64,000 nucleotides of DNA from the NCBI RefSeq assembly GCF_903969135.1, contig NZ_LR824569.1, positions 5,043,001-5,107,000 of the forward strand, read 5' to 3'. The stretch comes from Chryseobacterium sp. JV274 (lineage in GTDB: Bacteria; Bacteroidota; Bacteroidia; Flavobacteriales; Weeksellaceae). The notes beneath the pieces were generated by a model, which did not search any database, was not told the DNA's origin, and saw nothing but the letters and a program-made list of their open reading frames with translations. Position numbers and translations under genes: made by a program. This document shows positions 1 to 9,088 of this stretch, piece after piece. Numbering within the stretch: the stretch's first letter is position 1; every line of letters starts with the position of its first letter.

Positions 1-918
1 GGGAGTTGACCGTCCGGTTACTTTCTGGAAACCCAGTTTGTAATACAGATTAATGGCGGGTTTCAGTAGGGTATTACTTTCAAGATATATTTTTGATGCT
101 CCGGAATCTTTTGCTTTGCTGATGATTGCCTGTCCCAGCAGCCAGCCTATATTTTTTCCCTGTGCCTTTGGGGAAACGGCCATTTTTGCCAGTTCAAAAT
201 CATAATCAGGATCATCCATTTTGATAAGAGCGCAGACCCCAAGCGGTTCATCATTATAGAGTGCGACAAGAATCTTTCCTCCTTTATTTAAAATGTATTC
301 TTCAGGATTATCCAATGCCTTATAATCGGCATCTTCCATTACAAAATAAGTAGAGATCCACTCTTCATTAAGTGCTTTGAATGCAGATTGGTATTTCGGA
401 TCATAATCAACGATCTTTACATTTTTACTTTCGCGAGCCTTTTTCTGTTCTTTTACTCTGGAAAGCAAGGATTTCTGTTCAAAAAGGTGCTCCCATTCTG
501 CAAGGGCTTCCCAGAGATTATGTGTAGCTTCTTCAATAATCCGGTCAATAGCAAGATCTATATCTGCACATTGTATTGTTACCATTTTCTCTGCGAGTTG
601 TTTACCTTCCGCAGTTAAGCCTACGATATTTCTTCTCTTATCACTTGATTTAAGGTTATCCTCAACCAATCCTGCCTTCAGCATTTCCTTGATAATTTTT
701 GTTACTGAAGGTTGAGAGTGTCCAATTTGTTCGGCAATCTCAGTAATGGTTTGATTGCTTTCTTCATGCAATACAAAAAATACAGGAAACCATTTGGGCG
801 AAAAGTTTTCTACATTATACAACTCATAAATTTTAGTGGCATCTTCGGTCACTTTTGCTGTCAGCAAACGGAGCCTGCTGCCTAACGCCATTTTACCTGT
901 TCTGTTGAATAAGTCCAT
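1..918 (-). CDS. Bifunctional MarR-type regulator / GNAT N-acetyltransferase (3' end cut by window edge)
   Basis: I translated this by hand: it opens with MDLFNRTGKMALGSRLR at 918 and stays open for 306 codons to base 1, so the C-terminus lies outside the window. Residues about 30-95 form a winged-helix MarR domain (SQPSVTKIIKEMLKAGLVED recognition region, then a DKRRNIVGLT wing). Residues about 150-306 form a GNAT domain with the acetyl-CoA loop AQGKNIGWLLGQ and the C-terminal NLYYKLGFQKV block. HTH/GNAT fusions of this kind are common in Bacteroidota. The gene lies 17 bp downstream of panB on the same strand and is probably co-transcribed with it. A MarR-like palindrome upstream of panB (1813-1836) suggests autoregulation. 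The acetylation substrate is unknown. Confidence 0.88.
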   Translation of the reverse strand, partial: MDLFNRTGKMALGSRLRLLTAKVTEDATKIYELYNVENFSPKWFPVFFVLHEESNQTITEIAEQIGHSQPSVTKIIKEMLKAGLVEDNLKSSDKRRNIVGLTAEGKQLAEKMVTIQCADIDLAIDRIIEEATHNLWEALAEWEHLFEQKSLLSRVKEQKKARESKNVKIVDYDPKYQSAFKALNEEWISTYFVMEDADYKALDNPEEYILNKGGKILVALYNDEPLGVCALIKMDDPDYDFELAKMAVSPKAQGKNIGWLLGQAIISKAKDSGASKIYLESNTLLKPAINLYYKLGFQKVTGRSTP

Positions 919-935
919 ATTTCAATATTTTTTTA

Positions 936-1757
936 TTAATAACTCTCAGTTTTGGCAGGGAAATTCATTGTTTTTACATCATCTATATAATGCTGTGCAG
1001 CTTCTGTCATTACGGTATACAGGTCTGCATAACGCCTTAAAAATTTGGGTGAAAAATCTTTGTTCATTCCCATTACATCCTGTATAACCAATACCTGTCC
1101 GTCTGTGCCTACACCCGCACCGATTCCTATTGTTGGGATAGATATTTGTTGAGAAATTTGAGTAGCAAGATCAGCAGGTATTTTTTCAAGCAGTATTCCA
1201 AATGCTCCTAATTCTTCCATTAAATGGCAATCTTCTATCAGTTTTTTTGCTTCGTCTTCATCTTTTCCTCTTACAGCATACGTTCCATATTTATTGATAG
1301 ATTGAGGCATTAACCCTAAATGAGCCATTACAGGAATACCGGCATCAATTATTTTTTTTACATCCTCCCTGATTTCTGCTCCACCTTCAATCTTAATAGC
1401 ATTTGCATCAGTTTCCTGCATCATGCGGATAGCTGCATCAAGAGATTTCAAGGGATTTCCAGATACGGTTCCAAATGGCATATCAGCGATCACCAACGCT
1501 CTTTTGCTACCATTCACTACTGATTTTGTATAATAGATCATTTGGTCTAAGGTGATGCTTAATGTCGTTGGATTTCCGATCATTGTATTGGATGCACTAT
1601 CTCCCACAATGATTACATCAATTCCTGCTTCATCAATGATCTTCGCAGTAGTATAATCATAAGCCGTCAAAACACTTATTTTTTCGCCTTTCTCCTTCAT
1701 TTTTTTTAATTGAAGCGTGGTAATCTTTTTCTTATCTTCTTTTTTATGAACTGACAT
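936..1757 (-). CDS. panB: 3-methyl-2-oxobutanoate hydroxymethyltransferase (ketopantoate hydroxymethyltransferase)
   Basis: PanB transfers a hydroxymethyl group from 5,10-methylene-tetrahydrofolate to 2-oxoisovalerate, the first committed step of pantothenate and CoA synthesis, in the cytoplasm. The 273-residue length fits the family (about 260-280). Family motifs are present in order: LTAYDYTTAKIIDEAG near residue 30, VGDSASN near 52, ADMPFG near 91, KIEGG near 122, AHLGLMPQS near 145, and GIGAG near 210. It is the first gene of a likely two-gene operon with the MarR/GNAT gene 17 bp downstream. Pairing of panB with a MarR-type regulator is unusual for a housekeeping enzyme. Confidence 0.95.
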   Translation of the reverse strand: MSVHKKEDKKKITTLQLKKMKEKGEKISVLTAYDYTTAKIIDEAGIDVIIVGDSASNTMIGNPTTLSITLDQMIYYTKSVVNGSKRALVIADMPFGTVSGNPLKSLDAAIRMMQETDANAIKIEGGAEIREDVKKIIDAGIPVMAHLGLMPQSINKYGTYAVRGKDEDEAKKLIEDCHLMEELGAFGILLEKIPADLATQISQQISIPTIGIGAGVGTDGQVLVIQDVMGMNKDFSPKFLRRYADLYTVMTEAAQHYIDDVKTMNFPAKTESY

Positions 1758-1812
1758 TTTTATGTTTTTTTGTTTTACACTAAGTTCCTGTACTTTATAT
1801 AAGCATTATAAA

Positions 1813-1836
1813 ATAACTAATTATATAACCAGTTAT
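1813..1836. promoter_or_regulatory. Palindromic operator upstream of panB
   Basis: The arms ATAACT (1813-1818) and AGTTAT (1831-1836) enclose TTATATAA-type central sequence. The whole 24 bp is its own reverse complement at 10 of 12 base pairs. A second overlapping palindrome, TATAACCAGTTATA, covers 1824-1837. It lies about 55 bp before the panB start and is a plausible site for the MarR/GNAT protein encoded at the end of the operon. The link is inferred. Confidence 0.5.
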
Positions 1837-1966
1837 ACAAATGTAATGAATTAATAATTACCAAGATGAATGTATTGAATTAAAATTATTAATTGTATTT
1901 AAAATAATGTCATAAAAGATCCCACAGAAGATTGTCTGAGCAATAATTTACTGTAAATACAGGAAT

Positions 1967-1998
1967 AATAAAGCTCCGAAATAATCCGGAGCTTTATT
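1967..1998. terminator. Intrinsic terminator after the amine oxidase operon
   Basis: A perfect 12-bp stem, AATAAAGCTCCG (1967-1978) with CGGAGCTTTATT (1987-1998), closes an 8-base loop. It sits 38 bp beyond the stop of the minus-strand oxidase gene ending at 2036. Confidence 0.8.
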
Positions 1999-2035
1999 GA
2001 TACACATCATCTTACTTATTATTATATATTCAAGA

Positions 2036-3805
2036 TTACCATCCTAAATAATATTCACGATCCAGCCAGTACGGCCAGTCTAATTTAAAATGGGTCTGAA
2101 GCATTTTTTCCGCTTCACAGAAGGCGCCTTCCACCCAGCCTTGCTGATCAGAATAGGCTTCCCCGATAATGTGGATTTGCTCATCCACCAGTGGTTTTCT
2201 CATATAAGGCATGACATCTTTCACTGAGAAACCTGCTTTCCAGGCATGATATCCTGCGCCATAAGGATCGTCTGTCCAGTCTCTGAAATAGGTTACATAA
2301 GGTTGTGGAATATCTATACCATGTAATTCTTTCAATTGGTTTATCAATTCGTTGACCATGAACTCAGTGGCCTGAACATCATCAAATTTGTGTAATTCTT
2401 CCATGGATGTAGACTTGTTCGCTCTTACTTTGAAAAGAACTTTGTCATCAGAAAGCGCTTTCCAGAAAGTTTCCGTTTCCATATCACCGTAACTTCCCAG
2501 CAGCATTGAATTATTATTCTCAGCATCAGTACCGAAATAGTAGCATTGTCTCATAGGTAAGTCCGTAATAGAATGCCCGGAATAAATATCAAGATCTCTC
2601 CACCAAGGACGGTCAAAGCCCATCAGGATTTTAAATGCAGGCTCCATAATAATAGAACGGATATTTTCATTCAGTTTCTGATGTCTGCTAGCATCGAAAA
2701 AGAAATTATTCTGATCCAGAAGTTCAAGAGATTTTCTTGGCATACCCAATACTATGGAATTGGCATATACTTTCCACGTTGTATTGCTTTGTATATTCAG
2801 GAAAGTAAGTTCATATTTATGAGTATGGATCAAATGGTGGTCTTTGGTGAAGGTAATCAGTTTATTTTCAGACCAGATACGAGCTCCTTCATGTTCCATG
2901 TAAGTGTTGGCTATTGCATAAGCAATGCTGTCATATCCCTCTTCGATGGTTTTGTAAGTAGTATCGGCAGAAAAATCTCCTACCATATACGGAAATGCCT
3001 CAGCAGAATTCCAGTTGATGGTATTGGAATAATATCCTCCGGCATTGGCCAAAAACTCATAACCTTCCTGAGAAACCTGGTCCTTGATTAAATTCCAGAA
3101 ACCGATATCATTTACCAGACGTTTATCATAAGGGGAACCCGGGAAATTGTAAACCATTCTTGGTTTGATGGTATCCCAGTCTCTGCTGGTCAGTTTGAAA
3201 GAGTAATCATAACCATTAGGATCTGCAATGATCAGTTCTTTATAGTTTTCTGCGACCCATGCATCTGACATTAAAACATTGTAAATGATTTTATTAAATA
3301 GCTGGTCAGAGCTGAAGCCTTCATCCCCTTCATTCAGATAATAACGGGTAATCAGTTTGTTATCGTGTTTCTGTTCTTCTGTCCATGCATTTTGTTTGAA
3401 ACGTTCTTTTCTGATGTACATCAGAAGTTTTTCCGGTTCACCCATAGGGAACTCAACAGGGGTCATCTTATCTTTTAATACAGGTGTTCTTTTGTTTGGA
3501 TCCTCTTTCAATGGATAACCCTCTATCAATGTGGTTACAATTTCCTGAGAAGTCAGGTAACGCATTCCTCCAAGCTCACCCCAGAAATTCATTCCCGGCA
3601 TGACTACGGATTCCAGTCTTCCGCCCAATCTGTTACTCATATCGAAGACCTGTACTTCGTGAGCCTTATACTTATTATCGGTTACCAAACGGAAAGCTGT
3701 ATAGAGTCCGGAAGTTCCGGCACCAATAATGGCTACTTCTACTTTCAGATCGGGCTGCATTCCCGGATACAGCGGTGTATTTTTATTTACGTTTTTTTGA
3801 TTCAT
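2036..3805 (-). CDS. FAD-dependent flavin monoamine oxidase / L-amino-acid-oxidase-like protein
   Basis: This 589-residue protein belongs to the flavin-containing amine oxidase superfamily, which oxidises amines or amino acids to imines and passes electrons to O2. The N-terminal Rossmann dinucleotide motif VAIIGAGTSGLYTAFRL (about residues 24-40) is followed by an RLGGRLES flavin-contact block (about 60-67). The C-terminal IIGEAYSDQQGWVEGAF (about 548-564) matches the FAD-binding end of this superfamily. There is no signal peptide, so it is likely cytoplasmic. It is 14 bp downstream of a second FAD amine oxidase on the same strand, which suggests a two-gene amino-acid or N-methyl-amine oxidation operon. 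The substrate cannot be read from the sequence. Confidence 0.82.
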   Translation of the reverse strand: MNQKNVNKNTPLYPGMQPDLKVEVAIIGAGTSGLYTAFRLVTDNKYKAHEVQVFDMSNRLGGRLESVVMPGMNFWGELGGMRYLTSQEIVTTLIEGYPLKEDPNKRTPVLKDKMTPVEFPMGEPEKLLMYIRKERFKQNAWTEEQKHDNKLITRYYLNEGDEGFSSDQLFNKIIYNVLMSDAWVAENYKELIIADPNGYDYSFKLTSRDWDTIKPRMVYNFPGSPYDKRLVNDIGFWNLIKDQVSQEGYEFLANAGGYYSNTINWNSAEAFPYMVGDFSADTTYKTIEEGYDSIAYAIANTYMEHEGARIWSENKLITFTKDHHLIHTHKYELTFLNIQSNTTWKVYANSIVLGMPRKSLELLDQNNFFFDASRHQKLNENIRSIIMEPAFKILMGFDRPWWRDLDIYSGHSITDLPMRQCYYFGTDAENNNSMLLGSYGDMETETFWKALSDDKVLFKVRANKSTSMEELHKFDDVQATEFMVNELINQLKELHGIDIPQPYVTYFRDWTDDPYGAGYHAWKAGFSVKDVMPYMRKPLVDEQIHIIGEAYSDQQGWVEGAFCEAEKMLQTHFKLDWPYWLDREYYLGW

Positions 3806-3819
3806 GGTTTTATAATTTT

Positions 3820-5007
3820 TTAAAGTGCTAAGAAATATTTATATCCTAATCGGAATGGAGTAATGTCAAAATTGGTATGTCCGTCTAATGCAAGATCAGA
3901 CATGATTTTACCTAAGAAAGGGGTGAATTTTGCGGCCCATCCTGTGGCATAAATCACAATGTTTTTATGATTGGGGACATAAGAAGGAGCAAAATCAATC
4001 AGTAATTCTTTATTGGGAATTGTGCTCAAAGCGATAAGACATGTTGAAGTATATTCCGGTTCAATATTCAGACCCGTCATATGGTTTTGTATCCATTGGG
4101 AAGTATAGGCGAGTTCCTTCGGGTTCGGAATCAATGTTCTGTCATTGGGTTCCTCCAAAGGCTCGATGACAAAATCCGGTGCTACGCGGATATATTCCGG
4201 ATGGTCCCATTCAACAGAAGGAAAACCGTAAAACTGATTGCCGTTATCTCCCGTTGCATTCTGGAACACAAACCAGGTTGGGTATTGTATTGCAGGATCA
4301 GTCTTTTTGAAATAAGCAGAAGACATATTCCAGTAGGTAGCTTCTATTTTAAAATCAAGTAGGTTGATAACACTGTTTATATATGGTCCGGGAATAATGG
4401 CCAGTTTTTTGGCGATATAAATTCCGTTGGGAGTGGTAAGCTCAAAAAGTTCACCATTTTGTTTGATCTCAAGCACAGGAGAATCTTCTCTGAGCTCTAC
4501 GGTTTCTTCTTTCTGGCAAAGACTTAGAAGCGTTTCAATAGTTGCTTTAAAATTAATGCTGGCCCCATCAGGCTGAAACAGTCCTACATAATTGTCCGGC
4601 AGGTTTTTGAAATGATACTGCTCTTCAATTTGCTTTGAAGTTAAGTTTGTATAGGAAACACCTAAAGCTTCTAAAGCTTTCTCTGCTTCAGCAATATTTC
4701 CTTCGGTAGAATGTACTTCAGGATCTCCAAACCAGAGGGTACCTACTTTATCGAGCAATTGGGTATCAGTCTTTTTTTGAAACTCATCCCAATAAGGTTG
4801 GGAATCCAAAGCCATTTGTACCATATATTCATCCGGATAGGGAATCCGGAACTGACGGGATACCCCCGCAGAGCTGCCCAGCTGATTCACAAAGGTGTAT
4901 TGTTCCAATACCAACGTCTTGGCCTGGCGCTGGCCGAGATGGTAGGCCGTTGCAAGGCCTATTGCTCCTCCGCCAATGACAATTACGTCGTAGTTTTCTG
5001 TAATCAT
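3820..5007 (-). CDS. N-methyl-L-tryptophan oxidase / monomeric sarcosine oxidase family protein
   Basis: The family oxidatively demethylates N-methyl amino acids using covalently bound FAD. The 395-residue protein starts with the FAD motif VIVIGGGAIGLATAYHLGQR (about 9-28). It has the family GSSAGVSRQFRIPYPDEYM stretch (about 43-61), and near residue 325 the TCLIALSTIPNKELLID block, whose cysteine aligns with the flavin-linked cysteine of SolA/MSOX. The C-terminal ATGWAAKFTPFLGKIMSDLA corresponds to the FAD-contact end. The match to SolA-type enzymes is good, but the exact substrate (sarcosine, N-methyltryptophan or other) is open. It is the first gene of the operon with the 2036-3805 oxidase. 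Confidence 0.85.
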   Translation of the reverse strand: MITENYDVIVIGGGAIGLATAYHLGQRQAKTLVLEQYTFVNQLGSSAGVSRQFRIPYPDEYMVQMALDSQPYWDEFQKKTDTQLLDKVGTLWFGDPEVHSTEGNIAEAEKALEALGVSYTNLTSKQIEEQYHFKNLPDNYVGLFQPDGASINFKATIETLLSLCQKEETVELREDSPVLEIKQNGELFELTTPNGIYIAKKLAIIPGPYINSVINLLDFKIEATYWNMSSAYFKKTDPAIQYPTWFVFQNATGDNGNQFYGFPSVEWDHPEYIRVAPDFVIEPLEEPNDRTLIPNPKELAYTSQWIQNHMTGLNIEPEYTSTCLIALSTIPNKELLIDFAPSYVPNHKNIVIYATGWAAKFTPFLGKIMSDLALDGHTNFDITPFRLGYKYFLAL

Positions 5008-5696
5008 AGGTTATTGTTTTTATTTTTTATAATCGTATTGAAGAGATACAGAAAAGTAAAGACATCAAAATGAAGGAATGTACCACCACTACTGATCTTC
5101 AATAATCTCTGTGTCCCATCTGCTGAGATAGATTAAGTATAGAGACGAATCTGCCGGTACATGTGCATATTCTGGTTTTCCATTGAATATTGTCACTATT
5201 AATAAGCATTTCAAAGTAACAAAGAAGAGAATATATGTTCTTAGAGTGTAAATGACCAATTGTGGTATCTAGTAGAAATACTTAATGGTATACAAACGTG
5301 TTCAGCAATGGAGCCCTGATCTTTCAAAATGACTGAAATAATGATTGGGTATCTATTGTTTTTTCACACGTTATTGATTATTTGTTATTCGCTAGATACA
5401 ATAAAATAGGCAGATACAGAATATTTTACTGAGCCCTAATTTTTTGCAATTGATATAAAAAAATGGTTTTACGTAAATAAAACTGAATATTTATATGGCG
5501 TTTTGATATAGAAAAAAATTAAATTCTGTGGGTTTTGTCAAATATTCATTATTATAAGAAGACAAAAATTAATTTAACTTTGCAAGTTAGATGATATACG
5601 GCTATTACGAAATTGTTGAAAATAATGGTATATTGTTGAAGGCTAATATCTCATGGACTTATATAGTCAGGAAATTAATTTAACTGATAAAGAAAT
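5008..5696. other. Long divergent intergenic region with a -7-like promoter box
   Basis: This 689-bp gap separates the minus-strand oxidase operon from the plus-strand histidine kinase. I see no convincing gene in it. A TAACTTTG at 5575-5582 fits the Bacteroidota -7 consensus TAnnTTTG on the plus strand and would give a leader of about 105 bases before the kinase start. I found no TTG at the usual spacing, so the promoter is tentative. The rest is AT-rich with no strong hairpin. Confidence 0.45.
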
Positions 5697-7430
5697 ATGA
5701 AATATAAATTCTTAAATTTTAAATTGAGAAAACTCGTTCATTACTCATTGATCCTCTGTATTTTATTGATACAGGTCATCATCGCCATATTTTTTTATAA
5801 CGAATTTGTCAACGGGAAGAAGCTGAAATTTATTAAAGATCAGCTTGAGGAAAGCCGTGCATTGGGTGGACTGACAGATAATTCGAGGAAAGATTTTCTG
5901 GATGCCCAGGAACATCTTCAGAAATATATGGCTACTCAGAATAATAAAGAACTGCAGTTATATTTTCAGTCGTTGAGAAAACTTAAAATCAATTTCGATA
6001 AGATTGGTGAATATGAAAATACAAGTCCGAGGTTGAAAAAAAATCTGGCAGTTCACAGGCAGGACACCCTGAAAATGGCGAAACTGAAAACATTGATAGA
6101 CTCAGTATACCAGACTTCTCTTAATCCACCGTCAAAAATTGAGGATAAGCAGTATGAACCTACCAAATATAAAAATGATTTTGAAGATTTCAAGATTCAA
6201 ACCCGCACCTATGCAGACACTGTTAAAAAGAAAGGTTTTTTTGGCCGTTTAAAAGATGCTGTAACAGGGAAAGTGGATGTTCAGAAAGAAAGTACGGTGA
6301 TCACAATGACCAACAACAAAACGCTGGATCTTTCTCAGGTTAAATCTAAAATGGACAACACAATAAAGTCTATGGATAAGCATTATGCTGCTGAAGTAAA
6401 GAAAGTACAGATGCTTGCTGCCCAAAAACAGAAGAGCAACCTACAGTTTTACAGCAATTTCAGTAAACTGCTGGTGTATAGTAACGGCTTAATAGAAGTG
6501 TACGAAAATGCTATCAAAGATTTTAAAACTGAACTGGAAAAAGAATATAACGAGCAGAGTTCTAATAATAACAGGATTAGAACGTATCTGGTATTGGGAT
6601 TGATGATTCTTATGTTTATTGTATCCATTCTGATCATGTATTTTACAAGAATGGCATTTATTTATGAACAAAAACTGGATGCCGCTAATAAAGAGATTAA
6701 AAAGAACCTTAATTTTAAAAACAGAATTCTGGGAATGTTGAGCCACGATCTCAGATCTCCGTTAAAAATCATCAATATTTTTATAGATAAGATTCACAGA
6801 ACTACAGAGGATGAAACAATAAAGGATTATCTTAAATCTATCAAGTTTACCAACAGTACTCTGCTTCTGCAATCTAACCAGATTCTGGAATACACAAAAA
6901 ATGAGAATGCTGAAAAAGAACTTATAAAATCAGTTTTCAATCTTAAAGATGAGATCAGTTCTATTGTGAAGGTAATTACTCCTTATCTGGAAACCAGAAA
7001 TAACAGGTTTGTGGTAACAGACAGAATTCCTGAAGAGCTGGTGGTATATTCTGATAATATAAGAATCAACCAGATTTTTATGAATATTCTGGGGAATGCC
7101 AATAAGTTTACAGAAAACGGACAGATTGATCTCGTGATGGCTACAGAATCTATAGGAGAAAACCAAATTTCCTTAATTACCACGGTAGGAGATACCGGAG
7201 TGGGGATATCAGAATCTGATTTGGGTAAAATTTTCGATCCTTACTATCAGGGAATGGTATCTGATGAGGTAGATAATCTGGGAGCAGGACTTGGTCTTAA
7301 CCTGGTAAAGGAAATCGTAGAGCTTTTCGATGGTGATATATCGGTGGAAAGTAAACTGCACAAAGGAACGAAAGTGACATTCAGGATCAACTTAAATAGT
7401 AATAATAATGGAAACATCAATTCAAAATAA
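5697..7430 (+). CDS. Membrane-bound sensor histidine kinase
   Basis: This 577-residue kinase has one transmembrane helix near residues 14-35. A long charged, probably helical, extracytoplasmic sensor segment (about 36-295) carries several acidic/basic heptad-like stretches, and a second helix lies near 297-319. The HisKA box MLSHDLRSPLKI puts the phospho-accepting histidine at 350. The ATPase domain shows the N box NILGNANKFTENG, the G1 box GDTGVGIS and the G2 box GAGLGLNLVKEIVE. The response-regulator gene starts 23 bp before this stop codon, so the two are translationally coupled partners. The sensor segment matches no named domain I know, and the signal is unknown. Confidence 0.92.
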   Translation: MKYKFLNFKLRKLVHYSLILCILLIQVIIAIFFYNEFVNGKKLKFIKDQLEESRALGGLTDNSRKDFLDAQEHLQKYMATQNNKELQLYFQSLRKLKINFDKIGEYENTSPRLKKNLAVHRQDTLKMAKLKTLIDSVYQTSLNPPSKIEDKQYEPTKYKNDFEDFKIQTRTYADTVKKKGFFGRLKDAVTGKVDVQKESTVITMTNNKTLDLSQVKSKMDNTIKSMDKHYAAEVKKVQMLAAQKQKSNLQFYSNFSKLLVYSNGLIEVYENAIKDFKTELEKEYNEQSSNNNRIRTYLVLGLMILMFIVSILIMYFTRMAFIYEQKLDAANKEIKKNLNFKNRILGMLSHDLRSPLKIINIFIDKIHRTTEDETIKDYLKSIKFTNSTLLLQSNQILEYTKNENAEKELIKSVFNLKDEISSIVKVITPYLETRNNRFVVTDRIPEELVVYSDNIRINQIFMNILGNANKFTENGQIDLVMATESIGENQISLITTVGDTGVGISESDLGKIFDPYYQGMVSDEVDNLGAGLGLNLVKEIVELFDGDISVESKLHKGTKVTFRINLNSNNNGNINSK

Positions 7431-8061
7431 AGAGATTATTTTCCTGCTGGCAGACGATCACAGCATTGTGCGCCAGGGAATGGAAATTGTTATCAGTGAT
7501 ATTGTTCCCAACGCTAAAGTGTTTCAGACATCATCCTTACATCAGGTATTGGAGCTGATAGAATCAAAAGGGGTTGAGATGGCCATCATTGACGCACATT
7601 TCCCGGACGGAAACAGTCTGCATATTCTGCCTCAGATGAAAAGTGTAAATCCTGATCTTAAAGTTTTAATTTTTACAGGACTTGAAGAGGAACTGCATGG
7701 CCTTAAATTTATCAAAGCGGGCGCTAACGGCTACCTGAGCAAAATGAGTGAAGAGGAAGAGGTAAGGGAAGCTATCACAACTTTTATAGAGAAGGGAGAG
7801 TATTTTTCTGGTCTTTTAAGGAATCTATTGGTGCAGCTTGTTTACAATCCGGATCTGATAAGCCCTCTCAACAGTCTGACCAAACGGGAACTGCAGATTG
7901 CAGAACTTTATGCCGAAGGATATGGAAACCTGGAAATTTCAAACAGCTTGAATATCAAACAGAATACAGTAAGCACAATCAAAAAAAATATCTTTGAAAA
8001 ACTGAAGATAGAGAACATGGTTGAGCTGGTGGATCTCATTAAAACACATCATAAACTATAG
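7408..8061 (+). CDS. NarL/LuxR-type two-component response regulator
   Basis: This is a 217-residue DNA-binding regulator. The receiver domain has the acidic pair in LADDHSIVRQG near the N-terminus, the predicted phospho-acceptor Asp62 in AIIDAHFPDG, and the conserved lysine Lys112 in GYLSKMS. The C-terminal LuxR-type helix-turn-helix covers about 152-205 (LTKRELQIAELYAEG, then NTVSTIKKNIFEKL). The start at 7408 lies inside the kinase gene. The coding frame is clearly continuous from there, and the overlap supports coupled translation. It presumably receives phosphate from the upstream kinase. Its targets are unknown. Confidence 0.92.
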   Translation: METSIQNKEIIFLLADDHSIVRQGMEIVISDIVPNAKVFQTSSLHQVLELIESKGVEMAIIDAHFPDGNSLHILPQMKSVNPDLKVLIFTGLEEELHGLKFIKAGANGYLSKMSEEEEVREAITTFIEKGEYFSGLLRNLLVQLVYNPDLISPLNSLTKRELQIAELYAEGYGNLEISNSLNIKQNTVSTIKKNIFEKLKIENMVELVDLIKTHHKL

Positions 8062-8444
8062 CAGTCTTTAGGATATTTTTCACTTCTTATTGTCAGAGAA
8101 TTTAATTTTATCGATAAATATCTATAAGAGGGTCGAGATGTATCGATGGGGTTTATAGAGGATTTTATTTTGTAATGTTGTTCCTTTGTACTGTGAGATT
8201 TAAGTAATGAAAAGAGTAAATCAAAAATGCTTATTCAAATTTTAAATTTCATACAAAAAACAACAAATGATTATAACTATATAATTAATAAATGATAGTT
8301 ATAAAGACACAAATGATGAAATTAATAAAACACTGATGAAATTAATTGAGTGATGAATAACCTTAATTGGGCTTCTTAAAAGGCCAAATGAAAAAAACAC
8401 AAATACATATAAAGAGGTTCAGTTGACGGTTACAATTACAAAAC
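8062..8444. other. Intergenic region rich in inverted and direct repeats
   Basis: There is no gene I can support here. It contains a perfect 10-bp inverted repeat (TTATAACTAT at 8271-8280 with ATAGTTATAA at 8295-8304). A 13-bp direct repeat TGATGAAATTAAT occurs at 8314-8326 and 8334-8346, with a third partial copy (TGATGAATAA) at 8351-8360. The region lies between the response regulator stop and an intrinsic terminator, so it may be a long 3' untranslated region or hold a regulator-binding array. Confidence 0.5.
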
Positions 8445-8472
8445 AAAAAGGAGGCGCACAGCCTTCTTTTTT
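8445..8472 (+). terminator. Intrinsic terminator
   Basis: The stem AAAAAGGAGGC (8445-8455) pairs with GCCTTCTTTTT (8461-8471) with one G-T wobble, around a 5-base loop and running into T residues. It probably ends the kinase/regulator transcript some 380 bp after the stop codon. Confidence 0.65.
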
Positions 8473-8513
8473 GTTTTTTATCATTTGATAAGCAGATGCT
8501 GTCATGTATATCT

Positions 8514-8521
8514 TAGTTTTG
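8514..8521 (+). promoter_or_regulatory. Promoter -7 box (TAGTTTTG) for the ACT-domain gene
   Basis: TAGTTTTG matches the Bacteroidota TAnnTTTG consensus. A TTG lies upstream at 8485-8487, but its 26-bp spacing is longer than usual. Transcription would begin near 8527, just before the ATG at 8533, which argues against the upstream in-frame TTG start at 8485. Confidence 0.45.
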
Positions 8522-8532
8522 TATTCAAAAAG

Positions 8533-8931
8533 ATGACAGGAGAAAAAGATTTGGCTGTTCTGCTTCAGAACATGGAACCGGTATTAAATGCCGGAGAATA
8601 TGTATTTTGTACTGTTGAAAACCTGAGTGAGATACCGGATATAGACAAGGTTTTGTTTTTCTTTCGGGAAACTGAAGCGGTTACTGTTGTTTTGAAAAAA
8701 GAGACGGCAAATGAATGGAGTATGATCTACAGTTATATTGCTTCATGGATTACTCTGAATATTCATTCTTCCCTGGAAGCTGTAGGGCTCACTGCGGCCT
8801 TTGCAAATGCCCTGAAACAGGAAAATATCAGTTGTAATGTAGTTGCTGCTTATTTTCATGATCATATTTTTATTGCAAAAGAAGATGCTGAAAAAGCAAT
8901 GAAAGCTCTTCATGCATTGAAAATGGTTTAA
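8533..8931 (+). CDS. ACT-domain-containing protein
   Basis: This 132-residue protein has two ACT-like halves, the first around ENLSEIPDIDKVLFFFRETEAVTVVL and the second around NIHSSLEAVGLTAAFANALKQ. ACT domains usually bind small ligands such as amino acids. Stand-alone proteins of this size occur widely in bacteria with no defined role. I chose the ATG at 8533 over the TTG at 8485 because the first 16 residues of the longer frame look non-coding and a -7 box overlaps them. It stands alone between two promoters and has no operon partner. Confidence 0.75.
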   Translation: MTGEKDLAVLLQNMEPVLNAGEYVFCTVENLSEIPDIDKVLFFFRETEAVTVVLKKETANEWSMIYSYIASWITLNIHSSLEAVGLTAAFANALKQENISCNVVAAYFHDHIFIAKEDAEKAMKALHALKMV

Positions 8932-9025
8932 GAAGTTTCAAAAAATGATCTTACACTTTTCACTTATCATTTTCACCTTCAAAAATGTCTAATCGAATTC
9001 CTAAAATGCCCTGTTGAGAAAGCTT

Positions 9026-9060
9026 TTGAGTGTTCTGCCTGTTTTTGTGTTTTATGTTTG
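9026..9060 (+). promoter_or_regulatory. Promoter for the hydrolase lipoprotein gene
   Basis: The -7 box TATGTTTG (9053-9060) fits TAnnTTTG, with a TTG at 9026-9028 at a 24-bp spacing. Transcription would start about 20 bases before the ATG at 9089. Confidence 0.5.
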
Positions 9061-9088
9061 CACCATAATCAAACAAAAATAAACTACA

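Noticed and set aside
2573..3091. A 172-codon frame on the plus strand opposite the amine oxidase
   Set aside because: It is the complement of a gene with clear family motifs and has no family features of its own.
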